DNA of 64,000 nt from Planobispora rosea (GTDB taxonomy: Bacteria > Actinomycetota > Actinomycetes > Streptosporangiales > Streptosporangiaceae). Shown here in pieces: positions 51,462 to 60,162 of the stretch. The notes beneath the pieces are model-generated. The model worked only from the letters and a program-made list of their open reading frames with translations. It was not told where the DNA came from and did not search any database. The stretch covers positions 1-64,000 of the forward strand of contig NZ_BMQP01000005.1 in NCBI RefSeq assembly GCF_014648175.1, given 5' to 3'. A program made the translations under genes and the position numbers. The first letter of the stretch is position 1; each line of letters starts with the position of its first letter.

Positions 51462-52181
51462 GTGCCGAAGATCGTCAACCACCGGGAGCGCCGCGAGGAG
51501 GTCGTCGAGGCCGCTCGCCGCGTCATCCTCCGCGACGGCATCGAGGCCGCCACCACCAGGGCCATCGCCAGAGAGGCCGGCTACTCCAACGGCGTGCTCA
51601 CGCACTACTTCGCCGACAAGGACGACATCATGTTGTCGGCGCTGCGCTCATCGCACCGGCGCATCGTGGAACGGCTGCGTGCCAAGCTCTCCGGCCGCGC
51701 CGGGCTGGCCGCGCTCCGCGAACTCCTCCTCGACAACCTGCCGCTGGACGACGAGCGCGTCCAGGAGAGCGGCCTGGAGGTGGGCTTCTGGAGCCGGAGC
51801 CTGACCAGCCCGGACCTGCTGGCGGCGCAGCGCGCCGAGGCCGGGCAACTGCGCTACCTGGTGCGGAGCCTGCTCGGCGCCGCCGCCGACACGGGTGAGA
51901 TCACGACCGCCGAGGACCTCGACGACGTCACCGAGCGGCTGCTCGCCCTGGTCGACGGGCTCAGCCTGCACCATCTCCTCTATCCCGACCGGGCCGGCGC
52001 CGGGCGGCTGGAGCGGCTCCTCCACGCCGAGCTCGACCGGCTCCGCGACCCCGCCGCTCCCGCCGACGCCACCGCGACCGCCGGGAGCACGGGAACCCCC
52101 GCGACCGCCGGGAGCACGGGAACCCCCGGGACCGGGGACGGTCGCGCTCCCCGGGACGCCCCTCAGGACAACAACGCGTAG
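51462..52181 (+). CDS. TetR family transcriptional regulator
   Basis: A 239-residue regulator. The N-terminal helix-turn-helix (RRVILRDGIEAATTRAIAREAGYSNGVLTHYFADKDDIM) is typical TetR; helices for ligand binding follow to about residue 195. The last 40 residues are disordered and contain a duplicated nine-residue unit ATAGSTGTP. The GTG at 51462 has GAGGAGGAAA upstream. It is divergent from pfkB and probably represses that operon. Its 3' end overlaps the convergent kinase gene by 19 bases. Confidence 0.88.
   Translation: MPKIVNHRERREEVVEAARRVILRDGIEAATTRAIAREAGYSNGVLTHYFADKDDIMLSALRSSHRRIVERLRAKLSGRAGLAALRELLLDNLPLDDERVQESGLEVGFWSRSLTSPDLLAAQRAEAGQLRYLVRSLLGAAADTGEITTAEDLDDVTERLLALVDGLSLHHLLYPDRAGAGRLERLLHAELDRLRDPAAPADATATAGSTGTPATAGSTGTPGTGDGRAPRDAPQDNNA
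52074..52127 (+). repeat. 27-bp perfect tandem repeat in the TetR gene
   Basis: Positions 52074-52100 and 52101-52127 are identical (GCGACCGCCGGGAGC, then ACGGGAACCCCC). Being a multiple of three it adds nine residues to the disordered C-terminus. Confidence 0.9.
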
Positions 52182-52954
52182 ATCCGGTCGGCGACGCCCC
52201 GGGCCGTGGGCCGCTTCGCCACGTCGCCGATGCAGGCCCCGACCAGCTCGGCCAACTCCGGCTCCAGACCGGTGTGGACGGAGGGCGCGATGCTGTTGAT
52301 CTTCCGCAGGGTCAGCAGCGGGTCGTGGACGGGGAGCTCGCCGTACAGGCCGGCGCCGCTCGCCGCCCAGTGCAGCGTCGCGCCGAGCGACCACACGTCC
52401 CCGGCCGGGGTGGGGGGCTCCCCCCGCAGCAGCGCCGGGTCGACGAACTCCACCGACCCGATCCCGCCCATGCCCGTCACCGTCGCCCCCGGCGTCAGCA
52501 CCTGGGACAGGCCGAGGTCGGACAGCTTGCCCCCGGTCTCGGTGAGGAGCACGTTCCCGGGGTTGATGTCGCGGTGCACGATGCCCTCCTCGTGGAGCGC
52601 CTGCGCGGCGTGCGCGGCGCAGGCGACCGCCCGCATCGCCCTCTCCCGCGACACCGGCCCGGCGGGACGGCCCAGCGAGCCGCCCGGCAGGTACTCCATC
52701 GAGTAGTAGAAAACCCCGCCATGCCGTCCCGCGTCATAGAGCGTCACAAGGTACGGCGAGCGCACGGCGGCGAACGCCTTCAGCTCACGGGTGGCCCGGC
52801 GGAACGCGTCGGTCCCGGTGCCCCCGACGAGGACCTTCACCGCGACGAACTCGGCCTCCACCGGCAACCGCTCCGGTTTCCTGGCGAGGTAGAACTCCCC
52901 GTGGTTCCCCTCTCCCAGCGACCGGACGAACTCGTAGTCGGCGATGCCCTCCAC
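52163..52954 (-). CDS. Serine/threonine protein kinase with HRDIN and DLG motifs
   Basis: A 263-residue soluble kinase. Glycine loop GEGNHG at 14-19, Lys40 in VAVKV and HRD at 127-129 are kept. Asn131 replaces the usual lysine after HRDI, DFG is DLG (146-148), and the APE motif has become VDPALL. It may be weakly active or a pseudokinase. The GTG at 52954 follows GGAGGGA; the longer upstream frame is antisense to the antiporter gene. No sensor or membrane domain. It is divergent from the antiporter and ends inside the TetR gene. Confidence 0.85.
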   Translation of the reverse strand: MEGIADYEFVRSLGEGNHGEFYLARKPERLPVEAEFVAVKVLVGGTGTDAFRRATRELKAFAAVRSPYLVTLYDAGRHGGVFYYSMEYLPGGSLGRPAGPVSRERAMRAVACAAHAAQALHEEGIVHRDINPGNVLLTETGGKLSDLGLSQVLTPGATVTGMGGIGSVEFVDPALLRGEPPTPAGDVWSLGATLHWAASGAGLYGELPVHDPLLTLRKINSIAPSVHTGLEPELAELVGACIGDVAKRPTARGVADRIYALLS

Positions 52955-53065
52955 CGGCGGTCTCCCTCCACATCTCAAGCTCCCTCGCGGCGGCTTCCCG
53001 CACACGGTAACGTCACCATGACCATTGTCGGGGGTTTCCTTCACTTCCGGGAGGCGTGCGCTCCG

Positions 53066-55069
53066 GTGCTCCACATGGACATCCTGCTGCTCGATCTGGT
53101 GATCGTGCTGGCGGCCGCCCGGCTGTTCGGGGCCGTCGCCAGGCGGCTCGGGCAGCCACCGGTCGTCGGCGAGATCCTCGCCGGCATCCTCCTCGGCCCC
53201 ACCCTGCTGGGACCGCTGCTGGGCGACACGCTGTTCGGCGCGGAGATGAAGCCTCCGCTGCAGGCCCTGGCCAACGTCGGCCTGGTGCTGTTCATGTTCG
53301 TCGTCGGCCTGGAGCTGGACCAGAAACTGGTCCGCGGCAAGGGCCGGATCGCGGTGACCGTCGCGCTCGGCTCCACGGTGGTGCCGTTCGTGCTCGGCTG
53401 CGTGCTGGCGCTGTTCATCGCCGGCGAGCACGTCGGCGGGGACAAGACCCTGCCGTTCGTGCTGTTCATGGGGGCGGCCATGGCCGCCACCGCGTTCCCC
53501 GTGCTGGCCCGCATCCTCACCGACCGCGGCATGCAGCGCATCACCCTCGGCGGCCTGTCGCTGGCCGCCGCCGCGGTGATCGACGTGCTCGCCTGGACCG
53601 TGCTGGCGGTGGTGGTGGCCGTGGCCGGGGCCGGGGACGCCGAGGGGCAGTGGAAGGTCTTCCTGGCGCTGCCGTACGCGCTGGTGATGTTCCTGGTGGT
53701 ACGGCCGCTGCTGGCCCGGCTGGTGCCCGCCTACGAGCGGGCCGGGCGGCTGACGCCGGGGCTGCTCTCGCTGGTGCTCACCGGCCTGATCGCCTCCGCC
53801 TGGGTGACCGAGTGGATGCATGTGCACTTCATCTTCGGCGCGTTCCTGTTCGGCGCGGTGATGCCCAGGGAGGGCGCCGAACGGCTCACCCACGAGATCC
53901 TGGAACGGCTGGAGCAACTGGCCGTCCTGCTGCTGCTGCCGATGTTCTTCGTGGTGGCGGGGCTCAACGTGAACCTGCGGGTGCTGGACCTGTCGAGTCT
54001 CGGCACGCTGGCCGCGATCCTGGCGGTGGCCATCGGCGGCAAGCTGCTGGGGTCCTACGCCGGCGCGCGGATCCAGCGCGTGCCCGCGCGGCAGTCATGG
54101 GCGCTGGCCGTCCTGCTGAACACCCGGGGGCTGACCGAGATCGTCATCCTCACCGTGGGACTGCAGAAGGGCGTGCTCGACAACGAGCTGTACTCCCTGA
54201 TGGTCGTGATGGCCCTGGTCACCACCGGGATGACGGGTCCCCTGCTGCGGAGGATCTACCCCGACCGCCGGGTGGCCCGCGACATCGCCGAGGCCGAGCG
54301 GGCCGCGCTCGGCACGACCGCCGCCCACCGGGTGCTGGTCGTGGTCCCCGGACCGCCCGCGGGGCAGGGCCCGCTGGTGGATCTGGCCGCCACCCTGGCC
54401 CGTGCCGCCACTCCCTCCGAGGTCGCCCTCGTCCATCTGCGTCCCTACCCGCAGGGCCGGCTGGAGGTCGGCACCGGCCTGTCGTCCGAGCTCGCCGAGA
54501 TGGCCGAGACGCTGCACGAGCTGGAGGTCCTCGCCGACACCGCCCGTGCCCAGGGCTCGCAGGCCCGGGTGGTGAGCCGGTTCGCCGGCGACGTCGCAGC
54601 CGAACTGCCCGAGGTGATCGCCGGGGCCGAGCCCGACCTGCTGGTGCTGCCGGCGGACGTGCCCGGCCACGCCGCGCTCCACGCGGCCGCCACCTGCCGC
54701 GTGGTGACCGTCCTGGCCCCCGAGCAGCCCGAGGCGGCCGACTTCGGGACCGGGCCCGTCGCGGTGCGGCACGGCTCCGACGCCGCCACGCACGTGGCGC
54801 TCATCATCGCGACGGTCCGGGAGCGGCCGCTGGTCATCACCGGCGGTGGCCGAGCCTCCTCCCTGGCCCAGCGGCTGGCCCGGCTCGGCGTGGAGGCCAC
54901 CGCGGGTGAGGCCCCGGCCGGGGCGCTGGTCGTCGCGCCCGGCGACGGGACCGTACCGCCCGGAGCGCACCTGCTGGTCCGCGCCGAGCAGGACGCCGAC
55001 CCGGTCGACTGGGCCGCGGCGGTCGCCGCCCTGCGGGTCCCCCATCAGGCGCCCGTGTCCCCGTCCTGA
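53066..55069 (+). CDS. Cation/proton antiporter (CPA2, Kef type) with UspA-like tail
   Basis: A 667-residue protein. Residues about 5-390 form 12-13 transmembrane helices of the CPA2 type (PPVVGEILAGILLGPTLLG early, TRGLTEIVILTVG later). The C-terminal 260 residues begin HRVLVVVPGPPAGQGPLVDLA and resemble a tandem universal-stress domain instead of the KTN domain of KefB/C. It should exchange potassium or sodium for protons under a nucleotide or stress signal. GTG 53066 follows GGGAGG; ATG 53018 and ATG 53075 are in-frame alternatives. Confidence 0.85.
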   Translation: MLHMDILLLDLVIVLAAARLFGAVARRLGQPPVVGEILAGILLGPTLLGPLLGDTLFGAEMKPPLQALANVGLVLFMFVVGLELDQKLVRGKGRIAVTVALGSTVVPFVLGCVLALFIAGEHVGGDKTLPFVLFMGAAMAATAFPVLARILTDRGMQRITLGGLSLAAAAVIDVLAWTVLAVVVAVAGAGDAEGQWKVFLALPYALVMFLVVRPLLARLVPAYERAGRLTPGLLSLVLTGLIASAWVTEWMHVHFIFGAFLFGAVMPREGAERLTHEILERLEQLAVLLLLPMFFVVAGLNVNLRVLDLSSLGTLAAILAVAIGGKLLGSYAGARIQRVPARQSWALAVLLNTRGLTEIVILTVGLQKGVLDNELYSLMVVMALVTTGMTGPLLRRIYPDRRVARDIAEAERAALGTTAAHRVLVVVPGPPAGQGPLVDLAATLARAATPSEVALVHLRPYPQGRLEVGTGLSSELAEMAETLHELEVLADTARAQGSQARVVSRFAGDVAAELPEVIAGAEPDLLVLPADVPGHAALHAAATCRVVTVLAPEQPEAADFGTGPVAVRHGSDAATHVALIIATVRERPLVITGGGRASSLAQRLARLGVEATAGEAPAGALVVAPGDGTVPPGAHLLVRAEQDADPVDWAAAVAALRVPHQAPVSPS

Positions 55070-55150
55070 CCCCGGAAGCCGACGGCCCGAGGCCGGAGCG
55101 GAGCCCGTCCCGGGCCCTGACCGAGGGCATGCCCGGCACGGCCGGACCCC

Positions 55151-55174
55151 GGGGTGCGGCGCGCGCCGCACCCC
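55151..55174. terminator. Palindromic terminator between convergent genes
   Basis: A 24-bp perfect palindrome (GGGGTGCGGCGC and its complement, no spacer) between the antiporter and FHA stops. It would fold on both strands. Confidence 0.6.
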
Positions 55175-55186
55175 GCCGGACCCGGC

Positions 55187-56695
55187 TCAGCTGTTGCGGT
55201 GCGACTCGTAGCGCATCGTGCGCGAGACGCCGATCCGCACGGTCGTCCCGGGCATGATCGTGACCGGCTCGTTCGGCGGGATGTCGTAGAAGTTCTGGTC
55301 GCCGGGCGGCTGGATCTGGGTGCCGTTGACCGATCCCAGGTCGACCAGGTTGACGTCCCAGCCGTCCAGCGCCACCCGCAGGTGGCGGCGGGAGACCGAG
55401 CCGTCGGGGCTGGTGACCTTGGCCGGCCGGACCGAGCCCTCGGCCACCTCGGGGGCCCGCTCGGGGTCGCGGCCGAGCAGGTAGTCGGTGTCGAGGCGGA
55501 GCGTCATCCCGTCGTCCAGCAGGAGCACGCCCAGCGGCGGGCGCGGCCCCTTGTACGGTACGAGCGTGCGCTGCACCAGCGCGATGCCGCAGACCGCGCA
55601 GTAGGGCACCCGCGGGTCGTTGAAGTGGTCGTTCTTGCAGTCCACCCCGTAGACCAGGGGCCGCGATTCGGGCTCGGGCACGAGGTCGGGCGCGGTCTGC
55701 GAGGGACCGGGCGCGCCGGGGCCGAGCAGCTCGTACTCGAACGAGTCGTTGCGGGCGTCGATCGGGTCGCCGCCGATCCCGTTCGCCCGGGCCGTCTCCA
55801 CGTCCTCGTGCGGCGTCACGACCGGGGCGGGACCGGACATCGGCCCGGGGGCCGCCGGCAGGGGCTCGGAGTTCCAGCCCTGCTGCGGGTAGGGGTTCGC
55901 GGGGCTGGAGGGTCCCAGCGGGTACGGCGGCGCGGGCGGCGCGTCCATCGCGTGCGCGGGCCGCTCCATCGGCGGCGGGCCGGGCTCCACCGGCGGCGGC
56001 GCCCAGTCGGGGACCTGCGGCGGGCCGGACGGGGCCGGCTGCTCCGCGGGCCGGTGCTGCTCGGGCGCGGGCGGCGCCGGCGGAGCGGACGGCACGGAAG
56101 GCAGGGAGGGCATCGAGGACGCGGGGGGCAGGGAGGGCGCGGGGGGCAGGGACGGCTCCGCCGCGTGCTGCGCCCGCTGCGCGGGGGCCTCGGCCGCGGG
56201 CCTCGACTGCGGCAGGGCCTCCCCCGCCTGGGACGGGTCGCACTCGACGCCGCCGCCGACGATCACGCCGCTGTCCAGCCGGGTCAGCCGGTTCGCCGCC
56301 CCGGTCTCGGGCAGGCGCAGTTCGACCCGGGTGACCGGGCCCGGCACCAGCCGGTCGGACCAGGTGAGGGCGTCACGCCCGGCGAGCCGGACCTCCCCGC
56401 CCGAGCCGGTGACCGACGCGAACGCCGGGCCGCTGACCAGCACGGCCACTCCCCCGGCCACAGGACCGGCGACGGCGCACGCCACGGGCTCGCCCATCAT
56501 GGCCGCCAGCACCTGCGCGACGCGGCGGGCCAGCGCCCGTCCGTCCCCGCCCGAGGCCGCGGTCTCCCGCACCGCCCCCAGCAGGTCCTCCGCCACGGCC
56601 TCGGCCGCGTCGCACACCAGCAGCAGCCCGCCCACATGGGCGACCAGCCCGTTGCCCGGGATCGGACGCACCACCCCGAAGCCCTGGTCGGTCAC
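55187..56695 (-). CDS. FHA-domain protein with proline-rich centre
   Basis: A 502-residue cytosolic protein. Residues 1-150 form an unrecognised domain, about 170-320 is Pro/Ala/Ser-rich, a cysteine motif VPYCAVCG lies near 380, and the C-terminus is an FHA domain (LLGRDPERAPEV, SVSRRHLRVAL, DLGSVNGTQI) that binds phosphothreonine. It may be a target or partner of Ser/Thr kinases. The GTG at 56695 has GGAGGGAGAA upstream and overlaps the membrane-protein stop, so it is coupled to that gene. The partner kinase is not shown by the sequence. Confidence 0.85.
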   Translation of the reverse strand: MTDQGFGVVRPIPGNGLVAHVGGLLLVCDAAEAVAEDLLGAVRETAASGGDGRALARRVAQVLAAMMGEPVACAVAGPVAGGVAVLVSGPAFASVTGSGGEVRLAGRDALTWSDRLVPGPVTRVELRLPETGAANRLTRLDSGVIVGGGVECDPSQAGEALPQSRPAAEAPAQRAQHAAEPSLPPAPSLPPASSMPSLPSVPSAPPAPPAPEQHRPAEQPAPSGPPQVPDWAPPPVEPGPPPMERPAHAMDAPPAPPYPLGPSSPANPYPQQGWNSEPLPAAPGPMSGPAPVVTPHEDVETARANGIGGDPIDARNDSFEYELLGPGAPGPSQTAPDLVPEPESRPLVYGVDCKNDHFNDPRVPYCAVCGIALVQRTLVPYKGPRPPLGVLLLDDGMTLRLDTDYLLGRDPERAPEVAEGSVRPAKVTSPDGSVSRRHLRVALDGWDVNLVDLGSVNGTQIQPPGDQNFYDIPPNEPVTIMPGTTVRIGVSRTMRYESHRNS

Positions 56696-57129
56696 AGAAT
56701 TCTCCCTCCGCGGAAACGCCACCGGATGAACGGGACCCTCATCGGACCGTTCGCCACCAGCCACATCGATACCCAGACGACGGTGAAGTGCGTCCAGAAA
56801 GTGGCCGGTGAGATCGGATCGATGAAATCAACCGCACCGGACCGTAGCAAAAAGTACAGCAGAAGGCCTTCAGGAACGAGCGTCAGCAAACCGAACGAAG
56901 TCGGCCAGTCCTTCTCCCACCGGAACTGCATGAGGAAGTGGTAGAGCAGCTCCCAGCCGATTCCCAGCGCCCCCACCGCCACCAGGACCAGCAGGCCGGT
57001 GACGTAGCGGTCGCCGAGGGGCGCGCCGGTTCCCGGCACGAGGGGCATGACCAGCAGGGTCATGACCACGCCGACGGTGGCGAGCAGGAACAGCCGCGTC
57101 TGGATACGCCCGATCAGGGTCGGAACCAT
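56692..57129 (-). CDS. Four-helix membrane protein, unknown function
   Basis: A 145-residue protein with four predicted helices (RLFLLATVGVVMTLLVMPL, YVTGLLVLVAVGALGIGWEL, a segment around FGLLTLVPEGLLLYFLL, and FWTHFTVVWVSMWLVA). The second to third loop has QFRWEKDWP. I do not recognise the family. It lies 13 bases after the oxidoreductase gene, and its stop overlaps the FHA start, so the three form a tight operon. Confidence 0.75.
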   Translation of the reverse strand: MVPTLIGRIQTRLFLLATVGVVMTLLVMPLVPGTGAPLGDRYVTGLLVLVAVGALGIGWELLYHFLMQFRWEKDWPTSFGLLTLVPEGLLLYFLLRSGAVDFIDPISPATFWTHFTVVWVSMWLVANGPMRVPFIRWRFRGGRIL

Positions 57130-57142
57130 GGGAACGAACTCC

Positions 57143-58678
57143 TTACACCGGCGAGTTGAAGGCCCACTTGAACCACTGCGCGGTCGAGCGCAGCGGCCCC
57201 ATCTTCCGTACGAACCCGCGCCTGGCCAGGTCGTCGGCGATCTCCTGGGCCGCGATCTGCAGTCCGAGGAAGGTGTCGACGCCCGGGAAGTAGCCGCCCA
57301 GGGTGGCCGAGCCGGAGGCGTAGAGCGCGCCGTCGCCGCTGGCGGTGCCCTTCACCTCGAAGTGGCGCTCCACCTCCAGCCGGCCGACCGGGTTGCGGTA
57401 GGCTCCGCCGTGCTGGAGCAGGTCCGCGAAGACGCGGTGCTCGGCGATGTCCGCCTCCAGCCCCGTGCAGTCGATGATGTAGTCGGCGACCGGCTCCCGT
57501 ACGATGCCGTCGTTGCTGCGCACGTAACTGACCAGCCGCCCGTCGGGAGTGGGCTCCACCCGGTCCACCGTGCCCTGGACGGCGTGGTAGTAGCCGCCCG
57601 CGCGCCCGGCGCGCATCTGCTCCTGCCAGCGCCGCCGCTTGGGGGTGTTGGTGCCCCCCATCTCCTTGTACTTGGCCGCCCGCTCGGCGCCCTCCAGCTT
57701 GCGCATCTCCGCCTTCAGCTGGCCGCCCCAGACCGACTTGGGGTAGTTGAAGCCCTGGTAGGCCCAGCCGTCGCCGCCCTTGCGCCGGGCCCAGATGTGG
57801 GGGCCGTGGGAGCCTGTCACGAAGGTCCGGAAGATGTGGATGATCTGCGTCTTCAGCCCGTACTTCTCCCGGTCGTCGAACAGGCGCTGCAGCACCCGGG
57901 AGGCCACGATGCCGCCGCCCCGGATGACCACCGTGCCGGGCCGGGTCTTGAGGAACTCGTAGACCTGCTCGTGCGGCTCGTAGGCGTTGACGACGTGCTG
58001 GTAGTCAGAGTATTTCGTACGGAACTCCTGCAGGTCGGGCAGGAACTTCAGGCCCGGGTAGCCGACCGCGATGTGCACGAACCGGGAGCGGAAGACGATG
58101 CGCTTGGTGGGCGCGGCGCCCTCCGGCGGGGTGACCACGGTGAAGTAGCCGCCGCCGTTCCTCTTGCGCACCATCCGGACCTGGCCCTTGACCAGCATGT
58201 CCCAGTAGCGGATGCGCTTGGCCTCGCGCTCCAGGTTCTCGAAGACCGTCCCGGCCCGCGGCGTCCAGTAGTCGTTCAGGATCGGCTCGGTGAACAGCTG
58301 CCACAGGTAGACGGGGTTCTTGTCCTTCCACGCCTCTTCGAGGGCGTAGGAGGGGAAGCCCCAGATGTTGTCGGGACGGGAGGAGGAGTCGGAGCGGATC
58401 CGTTCCGAGCGGGGGATCTGCGAGCACCGGGTGAGGAACTCGTAGGTCTGCCAGGGGTGGTCGATGTTGGAGACGACCTTCATCTGCTCGGTGGGGACCC
58501 CGTATATCCTCAGGTAGTCGAGGGTCACGAAGGATCCGATGCCCCCTCCCACGGTGAGGAAGGGCACGTCGTACATGGGGATCCCGGCTGCGGCGACCAT
58601 CTGGTCCGTCCACTGCGGGGTCCCGAGGAGTTCGGGTGTGAGATCGCCGGTCTCGACCGGCTTTCGGGGGGCTGCCAC
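57143..58678 (-). CDS. FAD/NAD(P)-binding oxidoreductase-like protein
   Basis: A 511-residue protein with two dinucleotide motifs: VGGGIGSF near residue 44 and RGGGIVASR in the middle, plus a late ATLGGYFPG block of flavoprotein type. It recalls the ornithine/lysine hydroxylase and thioredoxin-reductase superfamily but is divergent. The reaction is unknown. The GTG at 58678 is chosen; a TTG at 58738 is in frame but would read through a dyad at 58705-58719. It leads the operon with the membrane and FHA genes. Confidence 0.75.
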   Translation of the reverse strand: MAAPRKPVETGDLTPELLGTPQWTDQMVAAAGIPMYDVPFLTVGGGIGSFVTLDYLRIYGVPTEQMKVVSNIDHPWQTYEFLTRCSQIPRSERIRSDSSSRPDNIWGFPSYALEEAWKDKNPVYLWQLFTEPILNDYWTPRAGTVFENLEREAKRIRYWDMLVKGQVRMVRKRNGGGYFTVVTPPEGAAPTKRIVFRSRFVHIAVGYPGLKFLPDLQEFRTKYSDYQHVVNAYEPHEQVYEFLKTRPGTVVIRGGGIVASRVLQRLFDDREKYGLKTQIIHIFRTFVTGSHGPHIWARRKGGDGWAYQGFNYPKSVWGGQLKAEMRKLEGAERAAKYKEMGGTNTPKRRRWQEQMRAGRAGGYYHAVQGTVDRVEPTPDGRLVSYVRSNDGIVREPVADYIIDCTGLEADIAEHRVFADLLQHGGAYRNPVGRLEVERHFEVKGTASGDGALYASGSATLGGYFPGVDTFLGLQIAAQEIADDLARRGFVRKMGPLRSTAQWFKWAFNSPV

Positions 58679-58704
58679 TGTTGATGAGTCCCTAACTGCA
58701 GGGC

Positions 58705-58719
58705 CAACCGGTTCGGTTG
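58705..58719 (-). promoter_or_regulatory. Dyad upstream of the oxidoreductase operon
   Basis: CAACCG and CGGTTG separated by 3 bases, 27 bases before the GTG at 58678. It is a candidate operator; no matching regulator is evident nearby. Confidence 0.3.
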
Positions 58720-58850
58720 ACCAGAACACTAGTCTCAAGAACGCCCCGGAGACGAGGGGGCGGACCGCATGGCCTTCCCCCCGTGCACCGGCGCGTCCCC
58801 GTCACTTCCCGTGCACCCGTTGAGACGCCCGAGAGCCCCGCCTGGTTCGC

Positions 58851-60008
58851 TCACACTCCGGTGAACAGCCGGTTCACATCCGCGGTGGCGAGCACGCCGA
58901 AGATCTCCCCCCCGCGCTCGACGAGGAGGTACTCCCCGGCGGGGGCCTCGCGCATGGCGTCGATCAGCGGCTCCCCCCTCAGGTCGGCGGCGAGCACCAG
59001 GGACGGTTCGAGGCTGCGCGCCAGCGAGCCGACCGCCACCCAGGGACGGCGTCCCTCGGGGGTGGCCTCCACCGCGATCTCGTTGACGATCCCGGTCGGG
59101 CGGCCCTCGTGGTCCACCACGACCACGGCCCCCGCCTGCGCCTCGTCCTTCCGGCGCAGCGCCTCGGCCAGCGGCACGTCGGCGGTGACCACGATGGCCC
59201 TGCGTGCCAGGGCCCGCGCGTCCACCTGGGGGATGCGGGCCCGCACCCGGGCCACGCGCAACGCCTGCGTGGCGCCGAACCAGATGAACGAGGCCAGCAG
59301 CATCGACCAGATGAGCGTCTCCCAGCTCGGATCCTGCCCGCTCATCAGCGCCAGCACGAGGGGCCAGGCGACCAGCAGGACGGCCAGGCCGCGGCCCGTC
59401 CAAGCCGCCGCGACCGTCCCGGATCCGGGGTTGCGGGTGAGCTTCCACACACCGGCGCGGAGCATGCGCCCGCCGTCGAGCGGCAGGCCGGGCAGCAGGT
59501 TGAAGATCCCGACGATCAGGTTGGCCAGCCAGAGCTGGAGGGTCAGGACACCCACGATGGTGTACGGGTCCATGAGCTGGTAGACCCCGAAACCGGCGCC
59601 GGCCAGCCCGAGGGAGAGCAGCGGCCCGACGAAGGCCACCATGAACTCCCGGCCCGGCGTGTCCGGCTCGCGCTCGATCTCCGAGACGCCCCCGAGCAGG
59701 TAGAGCGTGATGCGGCGGACCGGCAGGCCGTACATCTTCGCGACCACGCAGTGGGCCAGCTCGTGCAGGAGCACCGAGGCGTACAGCAGCACGGCGAAGG
59801 CGAGCGCCACGAGATACGACAGCGGCACGCTCAGCCCGGGCAGCTGGGAGGCGACCACGCGCTGGAAGGTGAAGGTGATGAACGCCGCCACGATGAACCA
59901 GGTCGGCGAGACGTAGACCGGGATGCCGAACGGCCGCCCCATGCGCAGGCCCGGATTGTCCCGGCGCGGGCTCTCGCTGCTCACCGCTGGCTCACCACTC
60001 CTCGACAT
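58851..60008 (-). CDS. Site-2 type zinc metalloprotease (M50) with CBS domains
   Basis: A 385-residue membrane protein. Zinc ligands are HELAH at 82-86 and Asp178 of LLPGLPLDGGR, and about six helices surround them. The C-terminal 130 residues form two CBS domains (from about 255). It cuts substrates within the membrane, perhaps under nucleotide control through CBS. ATG 60008 is used; a GTG at 59984 is possible. The family member is often found near the proteasome locus together with the RecB-type nuclease divergent to it. Confidence 0.9.
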   Translation of the reverse strand: MSRSGEPAVSSESPRRDNPGLRMGRPFGIPVYVSPTWFIVAAFITFTFQRVVASQLPGLSVPLSYLVALAFAVLLYASVLLHELAHCVVAKMYGLPVRRITLYLLGGVSEIEREPDTPGREFMVAFVGPLLSLGLAGAGFGVYQLMDPYTIVGVLTLQLWLANLIVGIFNLLPGLPLDGGRMLRAGVWKLTRNPGSGTVAAAWTGRGLAVLLVAWPLVLALMSGQDPSWETLIWSMLLASFIWFGATQALRVARVRARIPQVDARALARRAIVVTADVPLAEALRRKDEAQAGAVVVVDHEGRPTGIVNEIAVEATPEGRRPWVAVGSLARSLEPSLVLAADLRGEPLIDAMREAPAGEYLLVERGGEIFGVLATADVNRLFTGV

Positions 60009-60147
60009 GCTCGGCTTACCGGCCTCCGGGCCCTGAAGTCCTTCAGATCCCGGATCTCCGTCTTCCCGATCCCGATGCTACGCGCCCCCGTACCGGCTCG
60101 GCTGCGTCGTGCGGCCACTCCGGGCGCGAACTGTCGCCGGGGTGACC

Positions 60148-60162
60148 TACAGTGCGGACATG
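60148..60162 (+). promoter_or_regulatory. Leaderless promoter of the RecB-type nuclease
   Basis: TACAGT at 60148-60153 fits TANNNT and lies 6 bases before the ATG at 60160, with no Shine-Dalgarno site. This supports the shorter start. Confidence 0.5.

Noticed and set aside
52955..53917. N-terminal extension of the third kinase
   Set aside because: It is antisense to the antiporter and His/Gln/Gly-rich. GTG 52954 with GGAGGGA upstream gives a complete kinase domain.
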